A DNA stretch of 64,000 nucleotides from Clavulina sp. PMI_390 (Eukaryota > Basidiomycota > Agaricomycetes > Cantharellales > Hydnaceae): assembly GCA_015039315.1 (NCBI GenBank), contig WIDE01000100.1, positions 1 to 64,000 on the forward strand, given 5' to 3'. The notes under the pieces were generated by a model. That model was given only the letters and a program-made list of their open reading frames with translations, did no database searches and was not told the origin of the DNA. This document shows positions 22,239 to 32,706 of the stretch, one piece after another (positions within the stretch are counted from its first letter, which is position 1; every line of letters starts with the position of its first letter). The position numbers were made by a program, and so were the translations under genes.

Positions 22239-24911
22239 TCATGCCCACTGTGCAACTCCAAGCAACTCGTAGAGCCCTTGATCGGTACTTTGAGCGAGCC
22301 CTACCCTATTAAATTCCTCATCGAGACGTGCTAGCACAGCATCTGAAATGGGCCGCCCTTCTGGATTCTGTGACCACATTTCCTCCACCAGAGTCAAGAG
22401 GCAGGCTTCGAGGTCAGGGATTTTTGAGAAGTAGGTCTCAGCGGCCGAGTGAATAGGTCGCTCCCCTCGGTTGATTCGTGCCATTGCGTCGTAATCCCAG
22501 CGACCAGCAAAGGGTGTTGTCAGAGTGATCAGAGAGAAAATTGTCATCCCCATGCTGAACACATCACTGGCTGCGGTGGTACGGAACTCGTTGGTGGAGG
22601 CACTGGTTAGCTCTGGCGCTAGGTATCGGAGCCGGCCACCCTCTCGAAGACCAGTGGCCGTTCGCGTCACCTCATGACGGATGCGGCTCAGGCCAAAGTC
22701 ACAAACTATTGCATCTTCGTTCTCATCGACGAGGACGTTTTCCTAGTTGTAGACGAGCCGCTTTGTTAGTGGTAGTGGAATACAGATAAAGGAATTTGGC
22801 GAGGTACTGGATGAATGTCACCGTGGATCACGGGTGGGTTCCGACCGTGCATATATGCGATTGCTTCAACCACACCTCCAAGCTGATCATGAATGAGATG
22901 AGATTATGGATGAACGGATAATGAGAGCGAATACGAACAATTTTCCTAGCAACCGCAAGAAGATCGTCTCTCTCAGATGACACAGCACTCTTCATGAACT
23001 GAAGGGAAGAGGCGCTCTGATACCGAGAAGACAATTTTGAGTATTTATTAGATATAAAGGGAGTGACAGCCATCAGTGAGTCCTCATGATGAAAGACACC
23101 AAGAAGGGGTAAGATATTCGTATGCTTTAGCAGACAGTGCGTAAGCACCTCACGGCGCGCAGCCTAGCAGATCGACATCAGTATCACACGTCGCCCAAGA
23201 ACAGCGACGTACACTGAGCGAGTTTCCAACATTGCTATTAATTCTTCTGGTTGCCAGCATTTTATCTCCTTTGCGCGACATGTAGACAGTTGCCTCCCCC
23301 CCACCTCCAAGACTTTGATCCCAAGCAACCTCAACACCGGTAATCAAAAGCTTGGAAGGAAGCTCCCCAGCCTGGGAAGATAGATCTTGAATGAGCCTAA
23401 TGGTACTACTGTCCATGTTATGTGCATAATCATTCTGAGAGAAATGTGTCAGTGGCCCTTCATGGTAGGAAGACGTGCATGGGGCTAGTCACCACGAGAA
23501 TATCCAGTAATTCAACAGCTGGTTGACCTTTTAGGTTACACAGTATTTTGTGATGAACCTTGATTCTTGCAAGACTCCATAACATCCTGGAACGTATCGC
23601 TCGTTGGCTAGGAGTAAAATTCTGCAACAGGATAGAGGGCTATCTCCAAAACAATGAGTGAGTTTATCACCAAACACGGTGCAAGTTACTTACAACGAGA
23701 GGATAAGAATTTTTCAAGGCGTTAACATAATCAGTCTTCACTAGAAGTTGCACGATGTCTCCGTGCGTTGTAACGCATATGATCTGTTTACCGTTTCCAC
23801 AAGATGCTAGAATGTTGTCGACACCAGGGATTAGACATGCAGCCAAGCATCGAATTTGGTCGGGGACAGGGGTTTCATAGATGTAAATTTGCGCCGTACT
23901 AGTGACTATCGCAACGGTGCTAGGAGAAGGAGAGCATATGGATCGCGGGAGACTCGGTTCTTGGTCACTGTCTTGAGGTACTTGAACCGGTACACATTGC
24001 GTTTTTGCGCCTGCAAAAGGCTCCTGGCCGCGGTCCAGCAATCAGTACTGATAGATATGTCTAAGATGTTAAATTTCGTACGTTCATGAATTTGCTTGCT
24101 ATCACGTCAGAGGTTGCGACCACATAGTGAGTCGAACTCATGATAAATGAAGTTTTCCCATCAAACACGCCCCATTCTGTAACCCAGATCAGGTTCCCAC
24201 CCAGTAATCGTTTTGGAACGCAAGCATAGCCGGTCTGATTACCTCGGAAGCGTTGGTGAAAATGTTGGATAATGACAATTATATCCTCGGCCGCATTAGC
24301 GACAATATCAGGAAGAGAACTTGAATGCAGGCCCAAGGGAAGCACCACTGGAACTATAAATCCACCAGTTAGTGTGCATTTGACGATTTTCTCATATAAG
24401 TATAATGCGAGGGTGGATGGCGAGAGCCACTTCCAAAACCCCACCAGGCTATCAGCGTCGTACGAAATGAATAGTGGCGCTTGGTGCTCCCATTGATCTC
24501 GGTCACTATCTAGCTGGCATATTCGGATATTAAGGTAGACTGCGGGAGGGTCAGCTAAAGCAAAATGTTGACAATAGCAAACATAGCTCACTCCGAATAG
24601 CCAGATATCGATTCTCGGGTTCGTAGATTGCGGCGTCAATTCGAAGGTCTTGGGCCCAAGTCGGCTGAATGACCCTGGGAGGCCGAGACTCTTGAAAGAT
24701 CACGAGCCTGAGCCTTCCATCATCTACATGCACCAGCGTTCCATCGGTCGCAATGGGAGGAACCTAACCCGGTACCGGCGTTGAGATCTAAGTAGATCCC
24801 GAAAGTAAACTGGGTACGTACAGACTCCTCGTCAGTTGGGAGCGGGATCCCAGCATCCTTCAGGTTTCCGAGATGTGTGATCTCGAACGGTAACCCCTCA
24901 AGATCCGCCAT
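22239..24911 (-). CDS. Propeller-kinase B: clathrin-like propeller fused to a protein kinase
   Basis: The start at 24911 reads MADLEGLPFEITHLGNLKDA. The propeller part has GTLVHVDDGRLRLVIFQESR, SLVGFWKWLSPSTLALYLYE and PSTVAIVTSTAQIYIYETPV. The kinase starts near 23,416 (MDSSTIRLIQDLSS) with LGGGGEATVYMSRKGDKMLA, and TRR lies at the VAIK position. Next come REVLTHCLLKHTNILPLLGV, VIHGDIHP, ENVLVDENEDAIVCDFGLSR, YLAPELTS, SDVFSMGMTIFSL and EGRPISDA, with a stop at 22239-22241. I saw no frameshift across the exons I could join. It is closest to copy A, with the same linker and exon layout, and forms a duplicated unit with the prohibitin pseudogene. Function is inferred from domains only. Confidence 0.68.
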
Positions 24912-25642
24912 CGGAGGCTTCTGATGTTCAAATATGCGCGCGAAGACAAGCGATTGGGGATGAAGGATGGGGGTTCAACTGGTGGATGCTGGCGTGGACA
25001 AGTTCACGGAAGCAACCAGTACGCCATGAGGCTACTGCGTGGATACCTGTTTGTTTCCTTGAAATTGACGCCGTCAGTAATTCGGGCCATAGAAATGAGT
25101 GCCGAGGCAGTGCTACTTGTGCGATGATGCTATTATAATATTTTCATGCATTGTTAAATAGACCATAGGGTCAAAATGAAAAGAACGATGCTTTGTGATC
25201 CTCATCATCGAGCGTCACTGGAGGCCACTCAGACTCAACCGTACTGCAACATCCACTCAGTAGATCAGAATCATCAGCCATTGGGATGCAAACTCATGAA
25301 CGATAACATAGATTGGATGATGATCTTGAAGCGACGACGACACCAAAGACAAAGACAAACGATGAAACGAACATCCTATGCGGCTCATCATCACAGGTCC
25401 AATTGGGGCAGCTTGAACAAGGAAGACACACATGGATAAGATCAGTGAGATTGGGTATCGTATCCGCACAAAACAACGAACGTCAGGATGAGCTGGCTGA
25501 AATGGGACAGGCATGATTGCAATGCAGTGAGAAAACAGGAAGAAATGGAACTCGTTGATATTGGGTCCGAACTGAGATAGGGGCGACGTAAGAGAAACAT
25601 GGCGGATTTCTGACGGTAGCCGACAGGGAAGACATCATCATC
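24912..25642. other. Intergenic, no gene seen
   Basis: About 730 bp between the start of propeller-kinase B and the stop of ypt7. Open frames on both strands overlap each other around 25,170-25,520 and show no family resemblance. It must hold the promoter of propeller-kinase B. Confidence 0.5.
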
Positions 25643-26692
25643 TTAGCAGTTGCACCCATAGTTCTGGTTCGTCGGGTCCGTGATCCTTATCGGATCAGGG
25701 TAGTCAGCGTACCTAGACATCATGAAGTGAAGCGCTAATCAGCATCTAGCTCACTTGATAACAGTATCATTAGGGTCATACAGTTCTGTCTCCTCCTCCT
25801 GGCTCATCGCGTTCTTGGCAATGGTTTGGAATGCCTGCTCGACGTTGATCGCCTCCTTCGCCGAAGTCTCAAAGTACGGGATGTTACCCTTTGACTGGCA
25901 CCAAGTCATCGCGCGCTTCTGGGACACCTATCAACCAATAATCGCAGCAAACCGATGCGTGTTAGTGACACAGCATCTCAGGGGGTCGCAGTCTGCAGAG
26001 GCAGAGACGAACCTGTCGCTTGTTCTCCTCCACATCAATCTTGTTCCCCAAGACGACAAAGGGGAAGTTCTCGGGGTCATGCGGGCTTGCTTGGATGAGG
26101 AACTCGTCACGCCAGCTGTCGAGGGTCTCGAAGCTCTTGGAGCTGTTCACGTCATAGACAAGGACGCAGCAATCGGCGCCACGATAGAAGGCAACACCCA
26201 GAGATTGGAAACGCTCCTGACCGGCAGTGTCCCATAGCTACATGTAGTGAAAAGAAACCGGGACGAAGATGAGCATTGGGGCGGCCAACGAGGTGTGGGG
26301 TGCGGTGGAGAGACGCGCACCTGCATCGTCACGGTCTTATCGTCAACCAATACCTCCTTTGTTAGGCTAGAGAAAGTACACGATAAGCGACAATTAGACA
26401 ACAGAATCTAATAGACTCACAAGTCTGCCCCAATAGTTGCCTTGTACTGATTGCTGAACCTCTTGTTGACATATTGGTTCATTAGGGATGTCTTGCCGAC
26501 ACTACGTCACACAGAAGACGAGATTAGCGATTCAAGTAGGCCGAGATAGACCCCTCATATGAATAGTATGCACCCGCTATCGCCCAGAATGATGACCTGA
26601 AAAGAGTTGAAATAGGAGTCAGCACCGGTGAATCTGTCAAGCCCAACTCGAGTCGTGCGACATCCTCCTACCTTGAGCAGAACACGACCCAT
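25643..26692 (-). CDS. ypt7: Rab7-family GTPase (Ypt7), vacuole and late-endosome fusion
   Basis: Rab7/Ypt7 recruits HOPS and drives fusion of late endosomes and autophagosomes with the vacuole. The first exon begins MGRVLLKV. Splicing gives [20 protein letters not shown] (P-loop), [71 protein letters not shown] and the tail NQNYGCNC with a C-terminal CxC prenylation motif. The stop is at 25643-25645. The start exon is tiny, as in many basidiomycete Rab genes. Length about 205 residues, as usual for the family. It is divergent to ATG16, its functional neighbour in autophagy. Confidence 0.94.
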
Positions 26693-26949
26693 AGTGATAG
26701 CAAGCTGGACCTAGAGAACAATGCAATGAGTCGGTCATGGTTCCGAGTGGCCGCCCAGGGTGAGGACTGACGGTGAGGGTGGTGGCGACGGAGGCAGTGG
26801 GGAGTGTGTGTGGAACGATATGCGTGACTTATGTTCGCCGAGCCATCCGGAAGTTGCCGCTGCTCCCGCCCTCACGAAACACGCCCTCACTTCCCCCGTT
26901 CAACCCTCGGGTGTCACAGTTTTGAGCTTGACCACGATACCACCTCGCA
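26693..26949. promoter_or_regulatory. Shared upstream region of ypt7 and ATG16
   Basis: The two start codons face away from each other across 257 bp, so both core promoters must lie here. No clear TATA box was seen. Confidence 0.55.
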
Positions 26950-28124
26950 ATGGCGAGTGCATCGTGGCAAGAGGAGCTTCGGTAAATCCTACCGACGGTC
27001 AAGAAAGCTGCAAGAGTCATTCCGTCCTAATGTGATTTCTTCAATCTGTTCCCTCAGGCTCAGGCTAGTCGAACGGAATCGTAAAGAATCGGCCTATGCT
27101 GGGATCATTGAGCAATGTCTGTATCCGCTTTCGACCTCGTTAGACTGTAGTTCTTACTTCTAAGCCGGTGTTTGACGCCTAGACCGACGACTTGCCCAGC
27201 AAACTCGCCTACTAAAGGAGCGGAATCAGGCCTTGCTTCGAGCGGTTGGTTCAAGTGGTGGGAACAAGAACCTCAGCGCAAGCACGGCGAGCAATCCTGG
27301 TGCTTCCGAGTGAGTCATATGTCTGCGTTCTTTCTCCAAATGCTCACACTCATGCACCGCACAGCAGCGCTGGTGGCCCCTCAGAGTACATCTCATCACT
27401 ATTATCGGAGATCTCCTCATTACGAGATGAAGTCGCCGCCGTCTACCGAACTCAGAGTCAGAACGCGCAACGACTATTGTCGATGACAGAAACTCTCAGG
27501 GACAAGGAGGAAATGCTGAGAATAGAGTCGGACCAGCTTCGCAAGGCTCGGGAGGAACTCGCCACTCTCAAGCGCAAGATCGAGCAGCATGATGAGCTCA
27601 TGGCAGAGAAAGACCGTGGCATTCAGGTACTGTTGATCCTTCCAACCTGCTCAGGAATGCCGCATACGTCCCACTAAACCTATCCACTCCCCCTCTCAAA
27701 TCAGGTCCTACACGACGAGATCCAGTCTCTTAATCTAGAACTGAATCAGGTCACCATCCGCAACGAAGCACTCAAGGTCGACAACGCATCACTCCTCCAA
27801 CGCTGGATCGACCACCAAAACGACGCTGCGGCGAAGATGAACAGCGCCAACTCATTCTACGAGGACATGCGCAAGAAAGGCTGGAACGACGCGCACGGAG
27901 GCAGGCCTTCTCACGGTCGTCGTAATTCTCTAGGATCATCTTCAGAAGTCTCCGCCGGCTCTGAAGTCGAGACGATGAGCGAAGCCGAGCCTGACGATGA
28001 CGAGAAGTTTGGTGGTGGTGGGCGGTTGAACGGCGATAAAACAGAGGTCCAGGATCCTTTTCTCAGCCTCCAGAATCAGCCCCCGCAGCGAAACAGCGGG
28101 CCCCGTCTGAATCCGAATGGCTGA
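26950..28124 (+). CDS. ATG16: Autophagy protein ATG16 (coiled-coil partner of ATG5-ATG12)
   Basis: ATG16 binds ATG5 and places the ATG12-ATG5 conjugate on the phagophore for ATG8 lipidation. The start at 26950 gives MASASWQEELRLRLVERNRK and, after the next join, SAYAGIIEQYRRLAQQTRLL, the ATG5-binding N-terminus. A coiled coil follows (SLLSEISSLRDEVAAVYRTQ, then EEMLRIESDQLRKAREELAT) and the family block VLHDEIQSLNLELNQVTIRN, DNASLLQRWIDHQNDAAAKM and NSANSFYEDMRKK. The C-terminal tail is acidic and low-complexity, ends SGPRLNPNG and has no WD40 domain, as in fungal ATG16. Four introns; about 265 residues. Its 3' part is copied at 31.9 kb. Confidence 0.88.
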
Positions 28125-28731
28125 TGGTAGATGATGATGGACTAGATGTGGTGTCCGATTGGGGTACTGGATCGGAAATTGTCGTCGTTGATGATGATGA
28201 TGTTGCTCCTGAGGCATAGATTCTTCCTCCTTTTTCCTCCTCCCCCACTTCGAGTTGGAGTAAAGCTATTTTTCACAGACTCTGCTCGATATCCAATTAA
28301 TAATACTTCATTATAATTATCAAGCTGTAGCGTGGCGGTACTGGGGACAAATTCCCTTATCGTCTCCTCCACATCGAACGAAGCTCTTGCCAAGATATGG
28401 CTCAGGGACACCATGTGTTCGCTTTACCCAAAGTGAGAGACTCGCTCAGCATAGACGTCATGACCATATTGCTCTCCAGGTCTCGTAGGTATGAGAGAGT
28501 AGGTGACAAGTAGATTGACATGACAAGAGCATGAATTTCATACGATGCCACGCCCAACCAAGCAAGGAAGGGCTGTGTCGCCGCCACTGGGTCTGCCATT
28601 GCCCCTCATCACCCATCACCCATCAACCGCACCGAATCCCTATCTCTCCCCCCAACAACCCGCTCCATCCCGAATCGGCCGTAACTCCGGTCCACAATTC
28701 GTCCTGGAGCCAGAGTGTTGGAAGAACGTCG
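28125..28731. other. Intergenic between ATG16 and propeller-kinase C
   Basis: GAT-rich DNA directly after the ATG16 stop (28,125-28,210) contains short GATGAT runs and is repeated at 32,176-32,270. Beyond about 28,350 I see no gene; the promoter of propeller-kinase C must be here. Confidence 0.5.
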
Positions 28732-31536
28732 ATGTTCGAGCCCCAATCACCCAATCTTGATGACCAGCTACCATATGAAGTGACCCACCTCGGGAACATC
28801 ACTGCTGCCGGTATACTGATTCCGGAGCAAAACGAAACGGTGAGATACCATCTCGTTGTTATCGTCTTAGATGTTGAGTGTCCTAATTTGTCGATCATCA
28901 AAGCCTCCTGCAATAGCCTATGACGGAACACTTGTTCATGTCGGCGAGGACCGAGCCCTAAGGATTGTGGTATTCAGACCTGATCAACCCCCAAATTTCA
29001 TCGAGCCAAGCTGGTCCGAAGCTACTAATATCGATGCTGCGATCTATTCTCCTGTCCATCGATATTTGGCAACAAGAGGTGAGTTCCGTCCTTTGCGGCT
29101 TGATTATTTGCTAACTGAGGTTTCAGCGGCGAGCACAATACGAGTATACCAACTGGCCATTGATCGTGGTCTTTGGGAACAAGAAACACCACTACTGCTT
29201 GGTGAACACATTGACGAAAACACAATCTGGTTCTGGAAGTGGCTGTCGCCCACCCGGCTAGTATTCACCACGCCATCTGATCTACTCAAGTGGGACATCT
29301 CTCCCAAGGGAGGGTATCCCCAGTCTGCTCCAGTGCTGCTATTCCCACTTTCTCTCTGTCGGTTCCCCAAGGTGGTCGACGTCGTCTCAAGTCTTGATCA
29401 GAATCAGTTCGTCATCTGCATCAAGCCCGACCATCTCCCTCAGTTTATAAACCGTCGCTGTGTTGTGTGCATCTATATTGATAATGGACAACACATACTC
29501 TCCAGGATCGCTGCAGATATCCCGTCAATCATGGAATTGGGAGGGTTCTTGGCTTCGTATGCCCTTGTCACTAATCCTGTGCAATTCTTGGAAGATCGCA
29601 GGACATCATCTCAGGTGCTGAACTGGTGCACGGGCATATCATCAGAAAGGCTCGAGAGAATCGCTTATTTACTTGACTTTTAGATGCAAGTGGTCGATCT
29701 CGCAACACGAAGAACTGTACCGGCTCCGGGGTTTCTTTCCGGCAAAGATTCCGGAAACACTTCTCGAGCAAATATATCACCCTGCCCTCGTGTTGTAGCA
29801 CACATAGTTGCTTCACAAAGCGGCCCCATCCCGCCCGAGGTCCATGCATACTACCTCTCCCCCAAGTCAAACAAATGGGAATGTTTGATGGCCTGCCCTA
29901 TACCTGGGATCGACGAACTGGCAGCCTGTTATTCTATTGGCGACCATTTCCTCTGCATCTCATCGAGTGGTGATGTTGTTGACATCCGCCTCAACACTGA
30001 GAACTTCCTGGAGCTGCAAGCTACCTTTCCCAATCTCGTAAGTATATTGCCTGGATTTAGCACAGCTCGCTTGTTTTGGTTCCTGAACTTGATACATCCG
30101 TCCTCCGCTCCAGCCCCCCGATTTGTTAACTTCATTTACAGACTGCGAGCTCGCGCAACGACTGGCGATCATTGGTTCAGAGCCTGACTCCCGGAAACTG
30201 CTGCTTGGCCTGAGAGGACAAGGGGCAGGCAGAGTTCTTGATCACCTGATCGTATGCTATGCCACCTTACCATCTCTTTTTTTTCAGAGGTTGATAGTTA
30301 TCACCTAGGGAAACCGGGATCGATTATCCCATCTCGATGATTCAAAACTTCGGCTCATTCAAGACATAGCATCCACATCAGAAGAGTTACCTTCATCGCT
30401 GTGGGTCTTGGGAAAAGAGGTCGAAATCGATATATTTGGAGACTTGGGACATGGAGGAGAAGCGAGTGTTTATCGCTGTGAATGGAATACGAACGGACAA
30501 GTCCGGGCCATGGCTGCAAGGAGGGCAAAATTCTCGCCTCAATACACCAAGACAGTACGTCTATCGAAAGTCCTGCAAAGTCTTCTACTCACAAGCTTCT
30601 GGACATGTCAAGATCGCCTACCGTGAAGCCCTTACCCATTGCCTACTCTCCCACGAGAATCTCCTGCCCTTAGCGGGCGTCTTTGTCCATCGTGGCTCAT
30701 TTACGAGTCTCATTCCTCTTGTTACGAACCGATACTCGAGTCAGCCATGCAATTCCTCTTTATTCTCAAGCGCTTCATCGCTGCACTATCTAAAGAGCAC
30801 TGCTGAGGCGAGCAGTGATGATCTCCTTGTCATAAGTCTAAAAATTGTACGTCGGCGGCCCCTAGCTCACTATGATCCATCTGCGATCGCTATCACTCAC
30901 TGCATTTCCTTCTGCTTCTATTAGCTACAGGGAGTGGCGAGAGGGGTAGAGTATATGCACAGCTTCAGCTCCCCGGTGATTCATGGGGATCTTCATCCCG
31001 TAGGCATTACTTCTTTTTCAGCTTTCTCGGACCCAATGCTCAATCTTGCTCTCAATACTCAACAGGAAAACATTCTCATCACAGAGGACGGGAATGCACT
31101 GATCTGTGATTTTGGGCTTAGCCGTATCCACCATGAAGTCACGAGAACTGCCACAAATATCCAACAAGGAGGGCATCGCCGTTACGCTGCACCAGAACTA
31201 ATAAACTCGCCGGATGATAGGTTCCGCACTTCAAAAGCCAGCGACATCTATAGCTTGGGAATGACATTCTACTCGCTCGTCACTCTCGACCTTCCCTTTC
31301 GTGACTATTGGGACTACGACGCGATGTCTCGCATCCTCCAGGGCGAGCGCCCCCCTCGTCCCGTAGCTATGAGCCTCTCTGCCTTCCCTGATATCGAAGC
31401 GCTGTTATGGGATATGATTGAGCATATGTGGGCACCCAAACCACCCAGCCGACCATCCGCCGCTGCTGTTCTGGAGCGTTGCGAACGAGCGGTTGCCACT
31501 CTTCAGCTGACAGGGCTCCCTGAGTTTTTGTCTTAG
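28732..31536 (+). CDS. Propeller-kinase C: clathrin-like propeller fused to a protein kinase
   Basis: The start at 28732 reads MFEPQSPNLDDQLPYEVTHL. The propeller part gives GTLVHVGEDRALRIVVFRPD, NTIWFWKWLSPTRLVFTTPS with KW a few residues on, CPRVVAHIVASQSGPIPPEV and DHFLCISSSGDVVDIRLNTE. A helical linker (ELAQRLAIIGSEPDSRKLLL) recalls the start of the clathrin leg. The kinase has LGHGGEASVYRCEW, MAARR at the VAIK position, REALTHCLLSHENLLPLAGV, VIHGDLHP, ENILITEDGNALICDFGLSR, YAAPELIN, SDIYSLGMTFYSL and a stop at 31534-31536. The open frame at 28,871-29,683 ends in an intron whose donor is at about 29,616; the message resumes at ATGCAAGTGG, 29,684. About 780 residues. The N-lobe has a longer loop than copies A and B. 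Confidence 0.7.
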
Positions 31537-31839
31537 GTTTTGTGACAGGTGATGTATCATCTGGGGGATTTTCGGCTCGACCTGTGTCGTCCGACCCAGC
31601 TTTGTTGGAAGAATTGGCTCCGGATACTTGGAACGGAAAAACTATCAATTTATTAGGCGATGACCACGCTCTGAATGCTTCATGTTAAGTGTGGGGATGT
31701 AATATCCAGCAGATGCAAATCACGAAGACTAATGATATGTCCCCTACAGACCAAATTTGCAAAGTCATGACTTCTCTCTGCCTCCCCTCTCGCTTCCATC
31801 CAACTGCGTCTATGACATTGCTAGCGACTCTTATGAACA

Positions 31840-32290
31840 AACCACTCCTTCAATTCTGTACTCGACCTCAACGATGCCACAGCGAAGATGAACAGTACCA
31901 TCTCATCCTAATAAGACATGCTGCACAAGAAGGGCTGGAATGACGGGCACGGATGCAAGCCTTCTCACGGTCGCCGAGATTCTCTTGGATCATTTTCAGA
32001 AGTCTCCGCCGGCTTTGAAGTCGAGACGATGAGCGAAGCCGAACCTGACGATGACAAGAAGTTTGGCGGTGGGCGGTTGAACGGCGACAAAAAAGAGGTC
32101 CAGGATCCTTTTCTCAGCCTCCAGAATCAGCCCCCACAGCGAAATAGCGGGCCCCGTCTGGATCTGAATGGCTGATGGTAGATGAGGATGGGCTAGATGC
32201 GGTGTCCGATTGGGGTGCTGGATCGGGAATCGTCGTCATTGATGATGATGTTGCTCCCGAGGCATAGATTCTTGCCTTTTCCGCTTTCCT
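31840..32290 (+). pseudogene. ATG16 3'-end duplicate fragment
   Basis: The DNA from about 31,870 copies ATG16 from about 27,825 to past its stop. It keeps KKGWND, HGRRDSLGSFSEVSAGFEVE, EAEPDDDKKFGG and NQPPQRNSGPRLDLNG, then the same GAT-rich 3' sequence. The coiled-coil and ATG5-binding exons are absent. The SANSFYEDM stretch is damaged by a stop (taataag near 31,910), so no functional ATG16 can be made. It lies between propeller-kinases C and D and marks the duplication border. Confidence 0.85.
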
Positions 32291-32706
32291 TTTATAGTAT
32301 TGCGACTACAACGCATTTGCTCGACATTCAACTAATACTATATTGCTACCTTTGAGCCGCTATATAATGAAACCAAGGGAAATTTGCCCGGCTGTGCTCT
32401 TCCATATCACCCTTTCTTTCTCCCTCAGATGCGAATCAGGGAAAGCATGTTCTAACAGCTTGGAAAATGCGGCAATTTGATGGTTGCTGATTGGCCTATT
32501 TCAATAATGAAGGGACCCGTAACACCAGGACGGCCAAGGGCCAGATATCGAGAGTAGTGGCGTGACAGTTACGACCTGTGTGTGGCACACCTTTTCCACG
32601 TGCATAAGCGCTCAGAGGTACTTCTAGATCTTTTCTCTCTCTTTCCATCATTCGAACTATCTATATCGTTAGTTTGACCTCTCCGAATAGTGGCTCGATC
32701 CCAGCA

